A stretch of DNA of 37,805 bases from an uncultured bacterium (GCA_902489575.1 CABUAQ010000006.1:1-37805), one strand, 5' to 3'; shown: positions 1-8,974, counted from the stretch's first letter. Made by a program: numbers and translations. Notes: generated from the sequence alone by a model not told the origin.

Positions 1-28
1 TACTTAGTATTTTAACGTAAATAAATAT

Positions 29-41
29 TACCATAATGGTA
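29..41. promoter_or_regulatory. Short palindrome upstream of the HTH regulator gene
   Basis: Arms TACCAT and ATGGTA flank a single A, giving a 13-bp inverted repeat about 70 bp before the regulator start. It could be an autoregulatory operator, which is common for HTH regulators, but no convincing -35/-10 pair was identified next to it. Weak inference from symmetry and position only. Confidence 0.25.
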
Positions 42-108
42 TAGCAAGTGTAAGCTTAACAAAAAGATAAATAATAACTAAATTAAGGGAAACTAATGAG
101 GTAAACAA

Positions 109-666
109 ATGAAACACGAAATTAAAGCACAAAAAAGTTCACAAAAAGTTGCTGAATTTTTGGAAAAAAATTCATTGCACAAAAAAGACTTTGCTGAAAT
201 GATCGGCGTTACACTATCTTATGTGTACAATTTGATTGACGAAACAATACCATTTTCTACAAGAAGCACTACCCTTGAAAGAATTGCAACAGTTATGGAT
301 ATTGTCCCTGAAGAATTTGAAGAATATAAAATTCCGCAAGAACCGATACTACAAGAAGATACCCTTGAACTTTTAAAAAGCATTATGAAAGAACGCAAAA
401 TAAATATTGTCACATTTTTAAAAGCGTTTCCAAGAAAAAAACGGGTAGAAATTGTTGACATGCTAAGAGGTGCATACCCCATTCCAATAGATTTTAAAGA
501 GCTTACAATGATAGGACAGATATTGGAATTAGACAAAAATGATATCTACAATATCTGGGAAGAACGAATTAAACAAGTGCTGGAAACAAATGGAATGAAT
601 TTAAACAACAATGCTGCACTTATAAATTCAATGCTTGAATGCGCAAAGAAATATATAGATATCTGA
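109..666 (+). CDS. XRE-like regulator with two helix-turn-helix segments
   Basis: A 185-residue soluble protein. Residues about 12-70 read as an XRE/Cro-type HTH: a helix with FAEMIGVTLSYVYNLI, then a helix like LERIATVMDIVPEEFEEY, the usual spacing of this fold. Residues about 84-145 look like a second, more degenerate copy (LLKSIMKERKIN ... LTMIGQILELDKNDIY). The last 40 residues show no known effector domain. The start is supported by GAGG seven bases upstream of the ATG. A hairpin terminator follows the stop, so the gene is probably monocistronic, with tRNA-Lys transcribed separately after it. The role is likely DNA binding; target and ligand are unknown. Confident of the CDS, moderately confident of the HTH call, less of the second HTH. 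Confidence 0.8.
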   Translation: MKHEIKAQKSSQKVAEFLEKNSLHKKDFAEMIGVTLSYVYNLIDETIPFSTRSTTLERIATVMDIVPEEFEEYKIPQEPILQEDTLELLKSIMKERKINIVTFLKAFPRKKRVEIVDMLRGAYPIPIDFKELTMIGQILELDKNDIYNIWEERIKQVLETNGMNLNNNAALINSMLECAKKYIDI

Positions 667-691
667 AATATCAAACTAAATCATAATATTT

Positions 692-722
692 TAAAAAGGC
701 TCAAAAATTTTGAGTCTTTTTT
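692..722 (+). terminator. Rho-independent terminator after the HTH regulator
   Basis: The arms AAAAGGCTCAAAA and TTTTGAGTCTTTT pair with one G-T wobble, followed by a T run. It lies about 30 bp after the stop codon and before the tRNA-Lys promoter. Confidence 0.75.
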
Positions 723-733
723 AGAAAAAACTG

Positions 734-762
734 TTGACAATAAAATATGTTCTTGATAAGAT
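734..762 (+). promoter_or_regulatory. Promoter of tRNA-Lys
   Basis: A consensus -35 TTGACA at 734-739, a 17-bp spacer and a -10 TAAGAT at 757-762. It sits about 50 bp upstream of the mature tRNA, just downstream of a terminator. The same -10 hexamer occurs in the tRNA-Gln promoter of this window. Confidence 0.7.
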
Positions 763-813
763 GAGTTCACACGGTAATCTAATCGTGAAGCTAGGAAATA
801 TGAATAGACATTT

Positions 814-886
814 GCGCTTGTAGCTCAGCAGGTAGAGCACTCCCCTTTTAAGGGATAGGTCGCGCGTTCGAATCGCGCCAAGCGCA
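814..886 (+). tRNA. tRNA-Lys (anticodon UUU)
   Basis: The acceptor arms GCGCTTG and CAAGCGC pair perfectly over 7 bp. The D arm is TAGCTCAGCAGGTAGAGCA-like, the anticodon loop CTTTTAA carries TTT, and the T arm contains GTTCGAATC. The discriminator is A. CCA is not encoded (GTTT follows), so the tail must be added by nucleotidyltransferase, unlike the tRNA-Phe gene in the same window. Confidence 0.95.
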
Positions 887-999
887 GTTTTTATTTAATT
901 ATCTGTTATTTCAATAATATTACACGTTCTGCTATCTATGTTAAAATTGATTTAATAATGGAATTAACTTATTACAACTAATAAAAAGGGAATTAAAGT

Positions 1000-3900
1000 A
1001 TGCGAAGTATGACAATGTACAAAACAACTGCAGTTATATCTATTTTATTACTACTCGGCAATTGTGCTTACGGAACAGACTTTACAAAAGATGTCAGTCT
1101 TGATAATGATTATAATGCAACCCAGGATTTAGGACAAACACCAAATGTTAACATAAATGGCAACGGTTATTCGATCAATGGTAATGAATTTAGCGGGCTG
1201 CAACTTGAAAAAGGAAATAATAATATAAATGTCTATGACGCAGGAAAATATACTCTTGAAAAAACAGATAATCCAACAGAAAATTCAATATTAGTAATTA
1301 ATGAAAACGGGGAACGTCAATATTACAATATTTCAGAAACAGCATCTGTAAACGGATTTAAATCATCAAAGGGCGGAAGCTTCATCTACAATTCAAATTA
1401 CGGCAAAACTACTGAGATGACTATCAAAAATTCGGTAATAAAAAATAATTCAAGTTCTAAAAATAACGGTGGGGCAGTTTATAATTACTCAACAGGCGGC
1501 GATTTCACTATAAAAGATTCCTACATTACAGGAAACAGTATCAAAAACCCGGCAAGTACCAGCAGTATCCTTGGTGGTGCAATCTATAACGAGTCTCGTG
1601 GCGGAACATTTAACATTGTAAACAGTTATATAACAAACAACAGTATTATTGCAGAAAGTTCAAATAATATCAGAGGCGGAGCAGTTTATAGTAATTATAG
1701 CAATACAATAATAAAAAACTCTTATTTTGGGAATAATACAGCTTCAGGCACAGGAGCTCAGGGCGCAGCAGTATATCTGGATGGTTCAAACCTTTCCCAT
1801 GAGATTATAAATACAGTATTTGAGAACAATAAAACATCTGTCACCAGTACTTCTTTTGGCGGAGCACTGCTCAGCTATGGGAATTTAATCATAGATAATT
1901 CTTTATTCTTATCAAATAAGATTATTCTTGAACCGGGAAACAGGGGGCATAATTTATATGGAGGAGCCATATACAAAGCTTACGGCGATAAATTTATCGT
2001 AAAAAATTCCACATTTGAAGATAATACTATTGAATCAAACAATGGTGCAAGAGTTTATGGTGCTGCCATTTATGCAGGTTCAAACGAAAATACCATAGAA
2101 AATTCCAAATTTATAAACAACCGGAGTAACAATCAAACGGAATCCGCCGGCGTAGAAGCTGCAGGCGGAGCAATTTACCTTAACGGAGACTCTTTAAAGG
2201 TAAACAACTCTACATTTGACTCCAATATTGTCAATGGCAACCAAAATTCTTTTGGCGGGGCAATTGCAACTACCAGCCCGGGTAAATATATCGAAATTAA
2301 TAATTCTTCATTTTTGAACAATCAGGCAACATCCTCTTCTGAAAAATATACCGGTTCAAAAGGCGGTGCAGTTTATACAGCAACTAATACGGTACTAAAT
2401 ATTAATAATTCCAATTTTGAGAACAATCTTGCTAAAGCGGATACCGAATACTCTTCTTTTTATGGAGGCGGAGCAATTTATGTCTCTCAAAACTCAACCG
2501 CTACAATCTCTGATACCTCGTTCTCAAACAATAAGACTGTTGGACCGAGCACATATGGCGGAGCAATTTTTAACGCAAAAGATGCCACATTAAACATCAT
2601 TTCTAATAAAAAAGATGTTGTATTTAGCGGAAATCAGTCAGGAATTGATGAAAACACAATGACATCTAATGCTATATATAACAATGAAGGCATTATAAAT
2701 CTTAACGCTGGTAATACAAAAATTATATTTAATGACAGAATTTCTTCACAAAACGCCAAAGGAGCTATAAATATAAATAAAACAGGCGAATGGGATACCT
2801 CGAAAAATCCGACAGCGCCTGATGGAAATAAAATTCCAACAGATGCTCCAACCGGCGGTACAATAGTATTAAACAATGACATGACAGATTACAAAGGCGA
2901 AGTAAATTTGCATGGCGGAACACTTTCTATCGGTGCAAACGGAACATTTTTTGAAAAAGCCGCGTCATTTAATGTTAATAATGTTTCTAATTTAGATTTA
3001 GCTAATGGAATTGTTCGTGATTATAACCTTGGCAATGTATACTTGAATGCAAATTTAAATACTGCAATTGATGTAGATCTTGTTGAACAAAAAGCTGATA
3101 ATATCAAATATGACAACTTGACAGTTAATAACGACGCCAAAATCAATATTAACAGAGTAAATGTAACAGCCGATGCTAACGCAGAATCTGCAAATGTTAT
3201 TATTACAGAAGATGAAAATCTCCAAGATGTAATTACTCTTGATCCCGGAACAACTACAGCACTTGGTAAAATATACAAATATAACGTCAATTATGATACA
3301 GAAAACGCTACTATGTCATTTTTAAGAAGCGGACTTATCGACAACGGAGGAGGCGGTAATGGCAATGGCAACAATAACGGCAACAATCCTAACCGTCCAT
3401 CTTATAATGATTTAAACCCGGCAGTTATGACAGGTTCTGTAGCCGCTCAACTCGGCGGTTACATGGGGATGGTTGACACATATAACAATGCATTTACCAA
3501 TATGGATATCCGAATGCTGCACCCTTCAAAACACAGAATTGCGCAAAGACAAGCAAACCGTTACGCAATAGTTGACAAAAAAGGGAAATCTATATATTCA
3601 ACAGCAAACCAAGCAGGTACTTGGGTTCGACCATTTGCTGCTTATGACAATGTAGGACTAAAAAACGGACCAAAGGTTAATAGTTTCTCATATGGAACAT
3701 TTATTGGCGGAGATAGTGAGGTATATAATCTAAAAAACGGTGCTGAAGGTGTTATAAGCACTCACATATCATATCTTGGCAGCCACCAGAGTTTTGCAGG
3801 AAACAGCATCTACCAAAATGGCGGTAATCTTGGTATAACAGGAACCTACTATAAAGGTAACTTCTTTAGCGGTTTAACCATAAACGCAGGAGCTAGTGTT

Positions 3901-4413
3901 GCAGAAGCAAGAACGAGCTTTGGTCATGAAGATTTTCCAATGTTTATGGCAGGTATTGCTAATAAAACCGGTTACAATTTTGAATTCAAAGAGGGTAAGT
4001 TTATTATCCAGCCAAGTGTACTACTAAGCTATACATTTGTTAATACATTTGACTATACAAACGCAGCAGGAGTACGTATAAATAGTGACCCGCTGCATGC
4101 CATTCAAATCTCTCCAAATATGAAATTTGCATTTAATACAAAAAATAACTGGCAGCCCTATCTTACTGTCGGGATGAATTGGAATTTGATGAATGAATCT
4201 CAATTTACAGCAAATATGACAACATTACCTCAATTAAGCGTAAAACCATACGTTCAATATGGCGTAGGTATACAAAAAACAATTAAGGACAATTTCATGG
4301 CATTTGCTCAATGCTTAATTCGTAACGGAGGACGCAACGGAATTCTGGCAAGCATTGGCTTCAAATACACTTTTGGAGGACGAAAAAGAACACCAAAACA
4401 ACAAACTATATAA
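1000..4413 (+). CDS. Type V autotransporter with Pmp-like GGA[IV]/FxxN repeats
   Basis: A 1137-residue surface protein. A Sec signal peptide (hydrophobic stretch about residues 10-22, likely cleaved after AYG) precedes a passenger of about 12 repeats between residues about 150 and 530. Each repeat carries GGAIY/GGAVY-type motifs alternating with FxxN motifs (VFENN, TFEDN, KFINN, SFLNN, NFENN, SFSNN), the pairing that defines chlamydial polymorphic membrane proteins and predicts a right-handed beta-helix. A Gly/Asn-rich linker (about 783-800) leads to a C-terminal autotransporter barrel (about 870-1125). The final strand ends in FKYTFG and is followed by an unusual basic tail of about 12 residues. 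Three ATGs lie within the first 18 bases; AAGGGA ten bases upstream favours the first. It probably acts as an adhesin or surface structural protein. A hairpin terminator follows. Confidence 0.85.
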   Translation: MRSMTMYKTTAVISILLLLGNCAYGTDFTKDVSLDNDYNATQDLGQTPNVNINGNGYSINGNEFSGLQLEKGNNNINVYDAGKYTLEKTDNPTENSILVINENGERQYYNISETASVNGFKSSKGGSFIYNSNYGKTTEMTIKNSVIKNNSSSKNNGGAVYNYSTGGDFTIKDSYITGNSIKNPASTSSILGGAIYNESRGGTFNIVNSYITNNSIIAESSNNIRGGAVYSNYSNTIIKNSYFGNNTASGTGAQGAAVYLDGSNLSHEIINTVFENNKTSVTSTSFGGALLSYGNLIIDNSLFLSNKIILEPGNRGHNLYGGAIYKAYGDKFIVKNSTFEDNTIESNNGARVYGAAIYAGSNENTIENSKFINNRSNNQTESAGVEAAGGAIYLNGDSLKVNNSTFDSNIVNGNQNSFGGAIATTSPGKYIEINNSSFLNNQATSSSEKYTGSKGGAVYTATNTVLNINNSNFENNLAKADTEYSSFYGGGAIYVSQNSTATISDTSFSNNKTVGPSTYGGAIFNAKDATLNIISNKKDVVFSGNQSGIDENTMTSNAIYNNEGIINLNAGNTKIIFNDRISSQNAKGAININKTGEWDTSKNPTAPDGNKIPTDAPTGGTIVLNNDMTDYKGEVNLHGGTLSIGANGTFFEKAASFNVNNVSNLDLANGIVRDYNLGNVYLNANLNTAIDVDLVEQKADNIKYDNLTVNNDAKININRVNVTADANAESANVIITEDENLQDVITLDPGTTTALGKIYKYNVNYDTENATMSFLRSGLIDNGGGGNGNGNNNGNNPNRPSYNDLNPAVMTGSVAAQLGGYMGMVDTYNNAFTNMDIRMLHPSKHRIAQRQANRYAIVDKKGKSIYSTANQAGTWVRPFAAYDNVGLKNGPKVNSFSYGTFIGGDSEVYNLKNGAEGVISTHISYLGSHQSFAGNSIYQNGGNLGITGTYYKGNFFSGLTINAGASVAEARTSFGHEDFPMFMAGIANKTGYNFEFKEGKFIIQPSVLLSYTFVNTFDYTNAAGVRINSDPLHAIQISPNMKFAFNTKNNWQPYLTVGMNWNLMNESQFTANMTTLPQLSVKPYVQYGVGIQKTIKDNFMAFAQCLIRNGGRNGILASIGFKYTFGGRKRTPKQQTI

Positions 4414-4486
4414 CCCGAAAATTTGCAAATAAATAAAACATCACGTGAACTTAATGAACAATACCGTATAAAAAGCCGGAAGCTCA

Positions 4487-4517
4487 AAATAAATGTTTCA
4501 ACACCTCATTTATTTTT
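4487..4517. terminator. Bidirectional hairpin terminator between convergent genes
   Basis: A perfect 9-bp stem (AAATAAATG and CATTTATTT) with an 11-base loop, followed by T5 on the plus strand. It lies between the autotransporter stop and the stop of the minus-strand phosphatase gene, so it can serve both. Confidence 0.6.
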
Positions 4518-4518
4518 C

Positions 4519-5151
4519 TTAATCATTAGAATTAATAAAATATTCTTTATCATTTTCTATAATTATAGCCGTAAGCGGTGCGTCTTTGAACTTACCACAT
4601 CCGGTATCGATACAAATTTTATCATCCTGTATTTGCGGTTCTTTGAATTCGGTATGACCAAAGATAATTTTTTGTGGTAAATCATGTCTTCTTTTATAAA
4701 ACTCGCTTCTGATATAAACTATATCAGTCAAATCCTGGTCTTCAAGAGCAATTCCCGGACGGATTCCTGCATGGATAAACAAATACTTACCAGTAAGGTA
4801 ATATGGCTGCAAACTGTTGAAAAAATCACCGTGAACTCTCATAATATTATCAAAGCTTCCGTAACTCTCAGCAGTAGCATCGCCACCATAGGTCCAGAAT
4901 AAATAATTATAATAATCATCCAATGGAGCGTGAAGCATTGTATATTCGTGCGACCCGATTAAATAAACACATTTACAAACATTTTGCATATCGATAATCT
5001 TATCGACAACCTCTTTTGACTTTTTACCTCGATCTATATAATCTCCCATAAATACAATTGTATCTTCATTTTTTGGGGAAATTTTATCTAATACAGAACA
5101 AAGTTTTTCATATTCACCATGTATATCAGAAATTCCAATAAGTTTAGCCAT
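4519..5151 (-). CDS. PPP-type metallophosphoesterase (Ser/Thr phosphatase or ApaH-like)
   Basis: A 210-residue cytosolic protein of the calcineurin-like phosphoesterase superfamily. Metal-site motifs are visible in order: SDIHG (D9, H11), GDYIDRG (D37, R41), GSHE (66-69), HAG (H127) and GHT (H166). The third motif is normally GNHE/GNHD, where Asn binds metal and phosphate; here the codon TCG gives Ser. Family members include bacterial protein phosphatases of the PrpA/PrpB type and diadenosine tetraphosphatases; the sequence does not decide between these substrates. No good Shine-Dalgarno precedes the ATG. The upstream gap contains the terminator of the SIMPL gene, so this gene needs its own promoter or read-through; a TGTAAT box eight bases before the ATG is a weak candidate. 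Confidence 0.85.
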   Translation of the reverse strand: MAKLIGISDIHGEYEKLCSVLDKISPKNEDTIVFMGDYIDRGKKSKEVVDKIIDMQNVCKCVYLIGSHEYTMLHAPLDDYYNYLFWTYGGDATAESYGSFDNIMRVHGDFFNSLQPYYLTGKYLFIHAGIRPGIALEDQDLTDIVYIRSEFYKRRHDLPQKIIFGHTEFKEPQIQDDKICIDTGCGKFKDAPLTAIIIENDKEYFINSND

Positions 5152-5167
5152 ACCAATAAATTACAAT

Positions 5168-5202
5168 AAAAAAGGTCCTGAAACAAGTTCAGAGCCTTTC
5201 TT
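5168..5202 (-). terminator. Terminator downstream of the SIMPL-domain gene
   Basis: Read on the minus strand, AAAGGCTCTGAA and a near-complementary arm TTCAGGACCTTT form a stem with a short internal mismatch, followed by a T6 tract. It lies in the 77-bp gap between two same-strand genes. Confidence 0.6.
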
Positions 5203-5228
5203 ATATAAAAATATTGCAATTAATCCAT

Positions 5229-5957
5229 TTACTTAACTTCAAATGTAACATTAGAAACTGCAGTAATTTTCTTTTCAATAGTCGAAGTATCATTTATACC
5301 CATATCTGAAACATCCGTTGAATCTACAGGAGTAATTTGGAACACCCCCATTCTTACTGACTGAATTTTGCCAACCTTATTACGGGTAGATTTTAACATA
5401 GCTGATGCCCTTTGTTTAGCATCTGTTGTAGCATTTTCCAATAACTTAACCTTAAGTTCCGGAAGTTTTGAATACGAATAGCTGGTTGTGCGCACATCAA
5501 TATCAACCCCTTTTTCCATAAGAGAAACTATATCTAATGATGTATCTTTAATTTTGTTGACATCACCTGATTTTATAGAAATAGGCTGAGATAAATTATA
5601 ATAAGCTATTTCATTTGTATTCATACCATTTGCAAGGGTCTTGTATGTAACATAGCCATATATTGATTTAACATCAATCTCGTTCTCTGTATCAAACCCT
5701 TTTGTCTTGAGATAATCAATAATAATCGGTAACTGTTTTTTCGCTGCGGCATAGGCTTCTGACTTTGAAGGTTTTCTAATATTTAAGACAACATCAATAT
5801 TTCCTGAATCTGAATGCACAATCTCGTATGCTGAACCGGTTACAGTAACTGAATTTTTCAAAACTGCAGAAACTCCCGTTTTTACAGCAAAAATTAACCC
5901 AAACGCCAACAATAATCCTAAAATAGCTATTTGTAGCTTTTCAATTCTTTCTAACAT
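5229..5957 (-). CDS. SIMPL-domain (DUF541) membrane-anchored protein
   Basis: A 242-residue protein. The start is placed at the internal ATG 5957, not the more upstream in-frame codon, because GAAGGAG lies six bases before it. An N-terminal hydrophobic helix (about residues 9-30, within QIAILGLLLAFGLIFAVKTG) acts as signal anchor. The rest is a SIMPL/DUF541 domain: the VTVTGSAYEIV opening strand, a central region with SQPISIKSGDVNKIK, and the conserved late segment of type KLLENATTDAKQRASAML followed by VTFEVK. SIMPL proteins are periplasmic or envelope-associated and have been linked to stress and assembly roles, but no general biochemical activity is established. A TTGCAA-17-TATATT promoter lies upstream and hairpin terminators lie on both sides, so it is a single-gene unit. 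Confidence 0.85.
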   Translation of the reverse strand: MLERIEKLQIAILGLLLAFGLIFAVKTGVSAVLKNSVTVTGSAYEIVHSDSGNIDVVLNIRKPSKSEAYAAAKKQLPIIIDYLKTKGFDTENEIDVKSIYGYVTYKTLANGMNTNEIAYYNLSQPISIKSGDVNKIKDTSLDIVSLMEKGVDIDVRTTSYSYSKLPELKVKLLENATTDAKQRASAMLKSTRNKVGKIQSVRMGVFQITPVDSTDVSDMGINDTSTIEKKITAVSNVTFEVK

Positions 5958-5983
5958 ATAAACTCCTTCATTTATGTATTGAT

Positions 5984-6012
5984 AATATATACAAAAGTAC
6001 AATAAATTGCAA
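5984..6012 (-). promoter_or_regulatory. Promoter of the SIMPL-domain gene
   Basis: Minus-strand -35 TTGCAA (6007-6012), 17-bp spacer, -10 TATATT (5984-5989). It gives a short leader containing GAAGGAG before the ATG at 5957. Confidence 0.6.
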
Positions 6013-6014
6013 GT

Positions 6015-6055
6015 ATAATAAAAGGTTCCAAGTAAAAAATTACTCAGAACCTCTT
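6015..6055 (-). terminator. Terminator after the GT5-like gene
   Basis: On the minus strand AGGTTC and GAACCT pair, extended inward by AGT/ACT, and a T-rich tract TTTTATTATA follows. It separates the GT5-like gene from the SIMPL promoter. Confidence 0.55.
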
Positions 6056-6076
6056 ATTATATCCAACATATGTTTA

Positions 6077-8851
6077 TTAAGCTGCCGTATTTAATTTATG
6101 TTCATCCTGCTGATTAGATTTTAATTTTATATTTTTAAGCAAATTAGTATCAAAACTATTGCCCTCAACAACCTTGCTGCTGACAGAAACAGGTGTTTCC
6201 GCTTTTGTTTCAGGTGTTTTTTCTATTTCTGCCTCTGCAGGAATCTCTTTAGAAAGATTGCTATCCGGAGACTGTGCTTTAGCTGCATTTTGGCCCCTGC
6301 CTTTTATTAAATAATACGCACCTGATGCTACGGCCAAACAACCTGCGATTGTGATAATAATTTTCACAGGTTTTGACTTAGAAGCAGCCCCAATAACAGA
6401 TTCCGCTTCTTCCTTGAATTCACCAAACGCTCCTACAAGTCGTTGAAGAGGATTTTTATTACGGCTATCCCACCCTCTATCAACTTCAAATATATCTTCT
6501 AAATACCGTCTATTAGCAGATTTACCAAAATTATATTCAGCGTTATTATGCCAATCAATAAGCTCTTCAACATTCTTCTTACATTTTGAGATATAAGAAC
6601 CTCTATCTCCTGAATACTCATCAAGCATGGCCTTATAAACATCGCTGACTTCGGAGGATGCACGTCTGACCCTTGCAGCATCAATCTCCTCCGGAGAATT
6701 AGTCCAATCTAATCCAAACTTTTCAGGATTTTCCTCGACAGGGTTCTTTGTCAAAAATCCGTTTGATGAGTTTGTATAATCAACGGGACCACCTGTTTTA
6801 GTTGCACCATAAGGGACAGCTGCTGTTTTTGCTTCTAATGGCGTAATTCCACACATTTCTCGACGAGAGGTGAACAAACCATGTGTTGAACATCCGACTA
6901 ATCTATTAGGGAAATATCCGTCAACTACCATCAAATTATGTTTATAAATTCCGCCTTCAAGTTTACATATTTCATCGTAGCACTGCATAATTTCTTTGAA
7001 ATCTGCAGCATTTTTATCCCAAGGACCTCCGCCAAAAATACATTTTACTTTTAATTTATCTGCCTGAGACACATCTTCACGTTTCAAAAATTCTAAATAA
7101 CCCCTTACAGAAATATTAAAACCTTTTTGTTCATCAGGTCTACCCCAGCCCATAACGAGCATATCCCCGTCTTTCATTGGAGAAAGATAGCCTACTACAT
7201 TGTGCCCATCTTGAATTTGACCTTTATTAAAGAACAGTTTGTTCAACTCATCCTGACCTTTTTCACCCGCTTTCCAGATCAAATTTGTCAGCCATTTCCC
7301 GTTCTTTTCACGGGCAGCTACAACCTCTTCAATATTCTTTCCGGTATACTTGAAGGTAGTAAACCCGTCTTTATTAGCTGTTAAACCATTATCACCACGC
7401 CCAAAACCTGCTGTTGGATCATCAAGCCTTAAATTAGCAGGGGTTGAACCATTCAGAACACTTTTTGTGGTTATATCAGCATAATCATCTGTTAAAAATT
7501 TTGCAGCATCATACATCTCAGAACTTTTCATCTCCCTATCAAATGTATGAGACACAGTACCTGTAGAAGTATTCCAAGGATTTACTCTGGCAGAGGCTAT
7601 CCCCGCTTTTAAAATATTATAAGTTCCTGCACCATCTTTAAAATTAGCTACATAAGGATCAATTATAGCGTGAGCAATCTGTTTTTCTCTTGGAGAAAGA
7701 ACTTCTGAATTAATCCCATATTGTTGTGCTTTTTGCAAAATGTCAAAATATGGTAAATCTTTTAATACCTGCGCATCAGCAACATCCCCGACAACAGCCA
7801 TATATTTAAAGGCATTATCGGTTACACCCTGATAATTTCGACCGGTATTATGAGCAACAATATGAGCTTTTAACCCATTTACGGATTCATCACCTGCAGC
7901 AGACATATTTGCAATGTGATTACCGTAAGTATGCGCAATACGATCATGACAAAATACATTCGCAGGATTATAAAAACCGAACTCCTCAGTATTCATTTGT
8001 TTATTCTGTATTTGTGCTAATGCCCGCATACCATCAGAATTTATAATTTCAGCTTCAAACGGAACATTGCCCCATCTATCATACGAATAAGGTTTTGAAG
8101 CTTTTGCAAGATCAGGTGTATAATAGAAGTAATGCTGTCCACCTTTTAATTTATTATATGAAGGATTGTCTGCAGAAATCTTGAACAATCTATACGAAAC
8201 AGATTCAACTTCCCCTAAAGATGTCGGAGATAAGTGGGCAACAGTACCTGAGACCGAAGTTGGTTCAAGACGACAATACTTAGATAATGCATCCGGACCT
8301 GAACCATTTGGCTTACTTTGAATTACATAACTTAACTCCGAAGGTTTCAACCCAAATTTTTTGGCAACTACTTCTAATGTTTCGCCCGGATTTGCACTAT
8401 AAAAATTTTTAGCAGGCATTTGATCCGGCAAAGACTTAACATCAGGATATTCAGCCTCTTTATGAATCATAAACTTATATCCGCCTTTAGGATTATCATG
8501 CTCCCAAAATGGCATAAAACTTCTTGCATCAACATTTTTTTCAACAACACTTCCGTCAGACATTTTTACTTTGATTTTTTCATGTTTATTCATGCTTGCT
8601 TCAATTTCATAACCAACGGCCCCCTCTCCTCCTAAAGCTGCCTCTGGCAAGCCTAATCCGTTATTTTCCGGAGTATTATTTGCTATCTGCCACATATTTT
8701 TTGGCACTGAACCTGTAAATGCTATTTGAACAACATTTGATGCTGCAAAATGATTAGCATTACCTGCATTTACTTTAACTAATCCATTTGAATGTAAACC
8801 TCTTACGGAACTTGTCCTTAAGGTATAATTTTGAACAAAATCTACGCGCAT
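6077..8851 (-). CDS. Divergent GT5 (glycogen/starch synthase-like) glycosyltransferase with LysM-like segment and C-terminal membrane anchor
   Basis: A 924-residue protein that follows the GT-B plan of bacterial glycogen synthase but is nearly twice its usual size. Visible GlgA-like landmarks: CHDRIAH near residue 301 (HDWH region), AHNTGRNYQG at 333-342 (HNLAYQG region), GRPDEQKG at 570-577 (R571 and K576 at the spacing of the GlgA R/K pair), and SRREMCGIT at 662-670 (E665 and C667 match the catalytic EPCGL motif), then TGGPVD. The N-terminal KTGGL nucleotide-sugar motif is not intact (NNGLGLPEAA). Residues about 149-178 resemble a LysM repeat (NPGETLEVVAKKFGLKPSEL). A transmembrane helix at about 829-848 is followed by a Lys/Glu/Pro-rich tail. 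Residues 1-50 are a polar leader ending VQIAFTG. AGGGA precedes the ATG. It is probably a sugar-polymer synthase at the membrane; donor and product are unknown. Confidence 0.75.
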   Translation of the reverse strand: MRVDFVQNYTLRTSSVRGLHSNGLVKVNAGNANHFAASNVVQIAFTGSVPKNMWQIANNTPENNGLGLPEAALGGEGAVGYEIEASMNKHEKIKVKMSDGSVVEKNVDARSFMPFWEHDNPKGGYKFMIHKEAEYPDVKSLPDQMPAKNFYSANPGETLEVVAKKFGLKPSELSYVIQSKPNGSGPDALSKYCRLEPTSVSGTVAHLSPTSLGEVESVSYRLFKISADNPSYNKLKGGQHYFYYTPDLAKASKPYSYDRWGNVPFEAEIINSDGMRALAQIQNKQMNTEEFGFYNPANVFCHDRIAHTYGNHIANMSAAGDESVNGLKAHIVAHNTGRNYQGVTDNAFKYMAVVGDVADAQVLKDLPYFDILQKAQQYGINSEVLSPREKQIAHAIIDPYVANFKDGAGTYNILKAGIASARVNPWNTSTGTVSHTFDREMKSSEMYDAAKFLTDDYADITTKSVLNGSTPANLRLDDPTAGFGRGDNGLTANKDGFTTFKYTGKNIEEVVAAREKNGKWLTNLIWKAGEKGQDELNKLFFNKGQIQDGHNVVGYLSPMKDGDMLVMGWGRPDEQKGFNISVRGYLEFLKREDVSQADKLKVKCIFGGGPWDKNAADFKEIMQCYDEICKLEGGIYKHNLMVVDGYFPNRLVGCSTHGLFTSRREMCGITPLEAKTAAVPYGATKTGGPVDYTNSSNGFLTKNPVEENPEKFGLDWTNSPEEIDAARVRRASSEVSDVYKAMLDEYSGDRGSYISKCKKNVEELIDWHNNAEYNFGKSANRRYLEDIFEVDRGWDSRNKNPLQRLVGAFGEFKEEAESVIGAASKSKPVKIIITIAGCLAVASGAYYLIKGRGQNAAKAQSPDSNLSKEIPAEAEIEKTPETKAETPVSVSSKVVEGNSFDTNLLKNIKLKSNQQDEHKLNTAA

Positions 8852-8939
8852 TAATCCCTACCTTTGCATGACCATACTGTCACTATATAAAAACCCCTAA
8901 ATTAATTTTTGAATAAAATATGCAGAAAATATTAAGAAG

Positions 8940-8974
8940 ATTTTACAAAATCGGAGCCGAGATGACTCCGACTT
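8940..8974 (-). terminator. Terminator downstream of clpC
   Basis: On the minus strand TCGGAG (8966-8971 complement) pairs with CTCCGA (8951-8956 complement), followed by TTTTGTAAAAT. It lies 15 bp after the clpC stop and before the minus-strand GT5-like gene. Confidence 0.65.

Noticed and set aside
1054..1071. Possible lipobox (LGNC) in the autotransporter signal peptide
   Set aside because: Asn before Cys does not fit the lipobox; cleavage after AYG is more plausible.
1450..2600. Possible tandem DNA repeats or CRISPR-like array in the autotransporter gene
   Set aside because: The repetition is at the protein level (GGA[IV], FxxN) with variable spacing and no conserved DNA unit.
4423..4680. 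Plus-strand open frame across the phosphatase gene end
   Set aside because: It runs antisense to a phosphatase with complete motifs and crosses the intervening terminator; no ribosome site.
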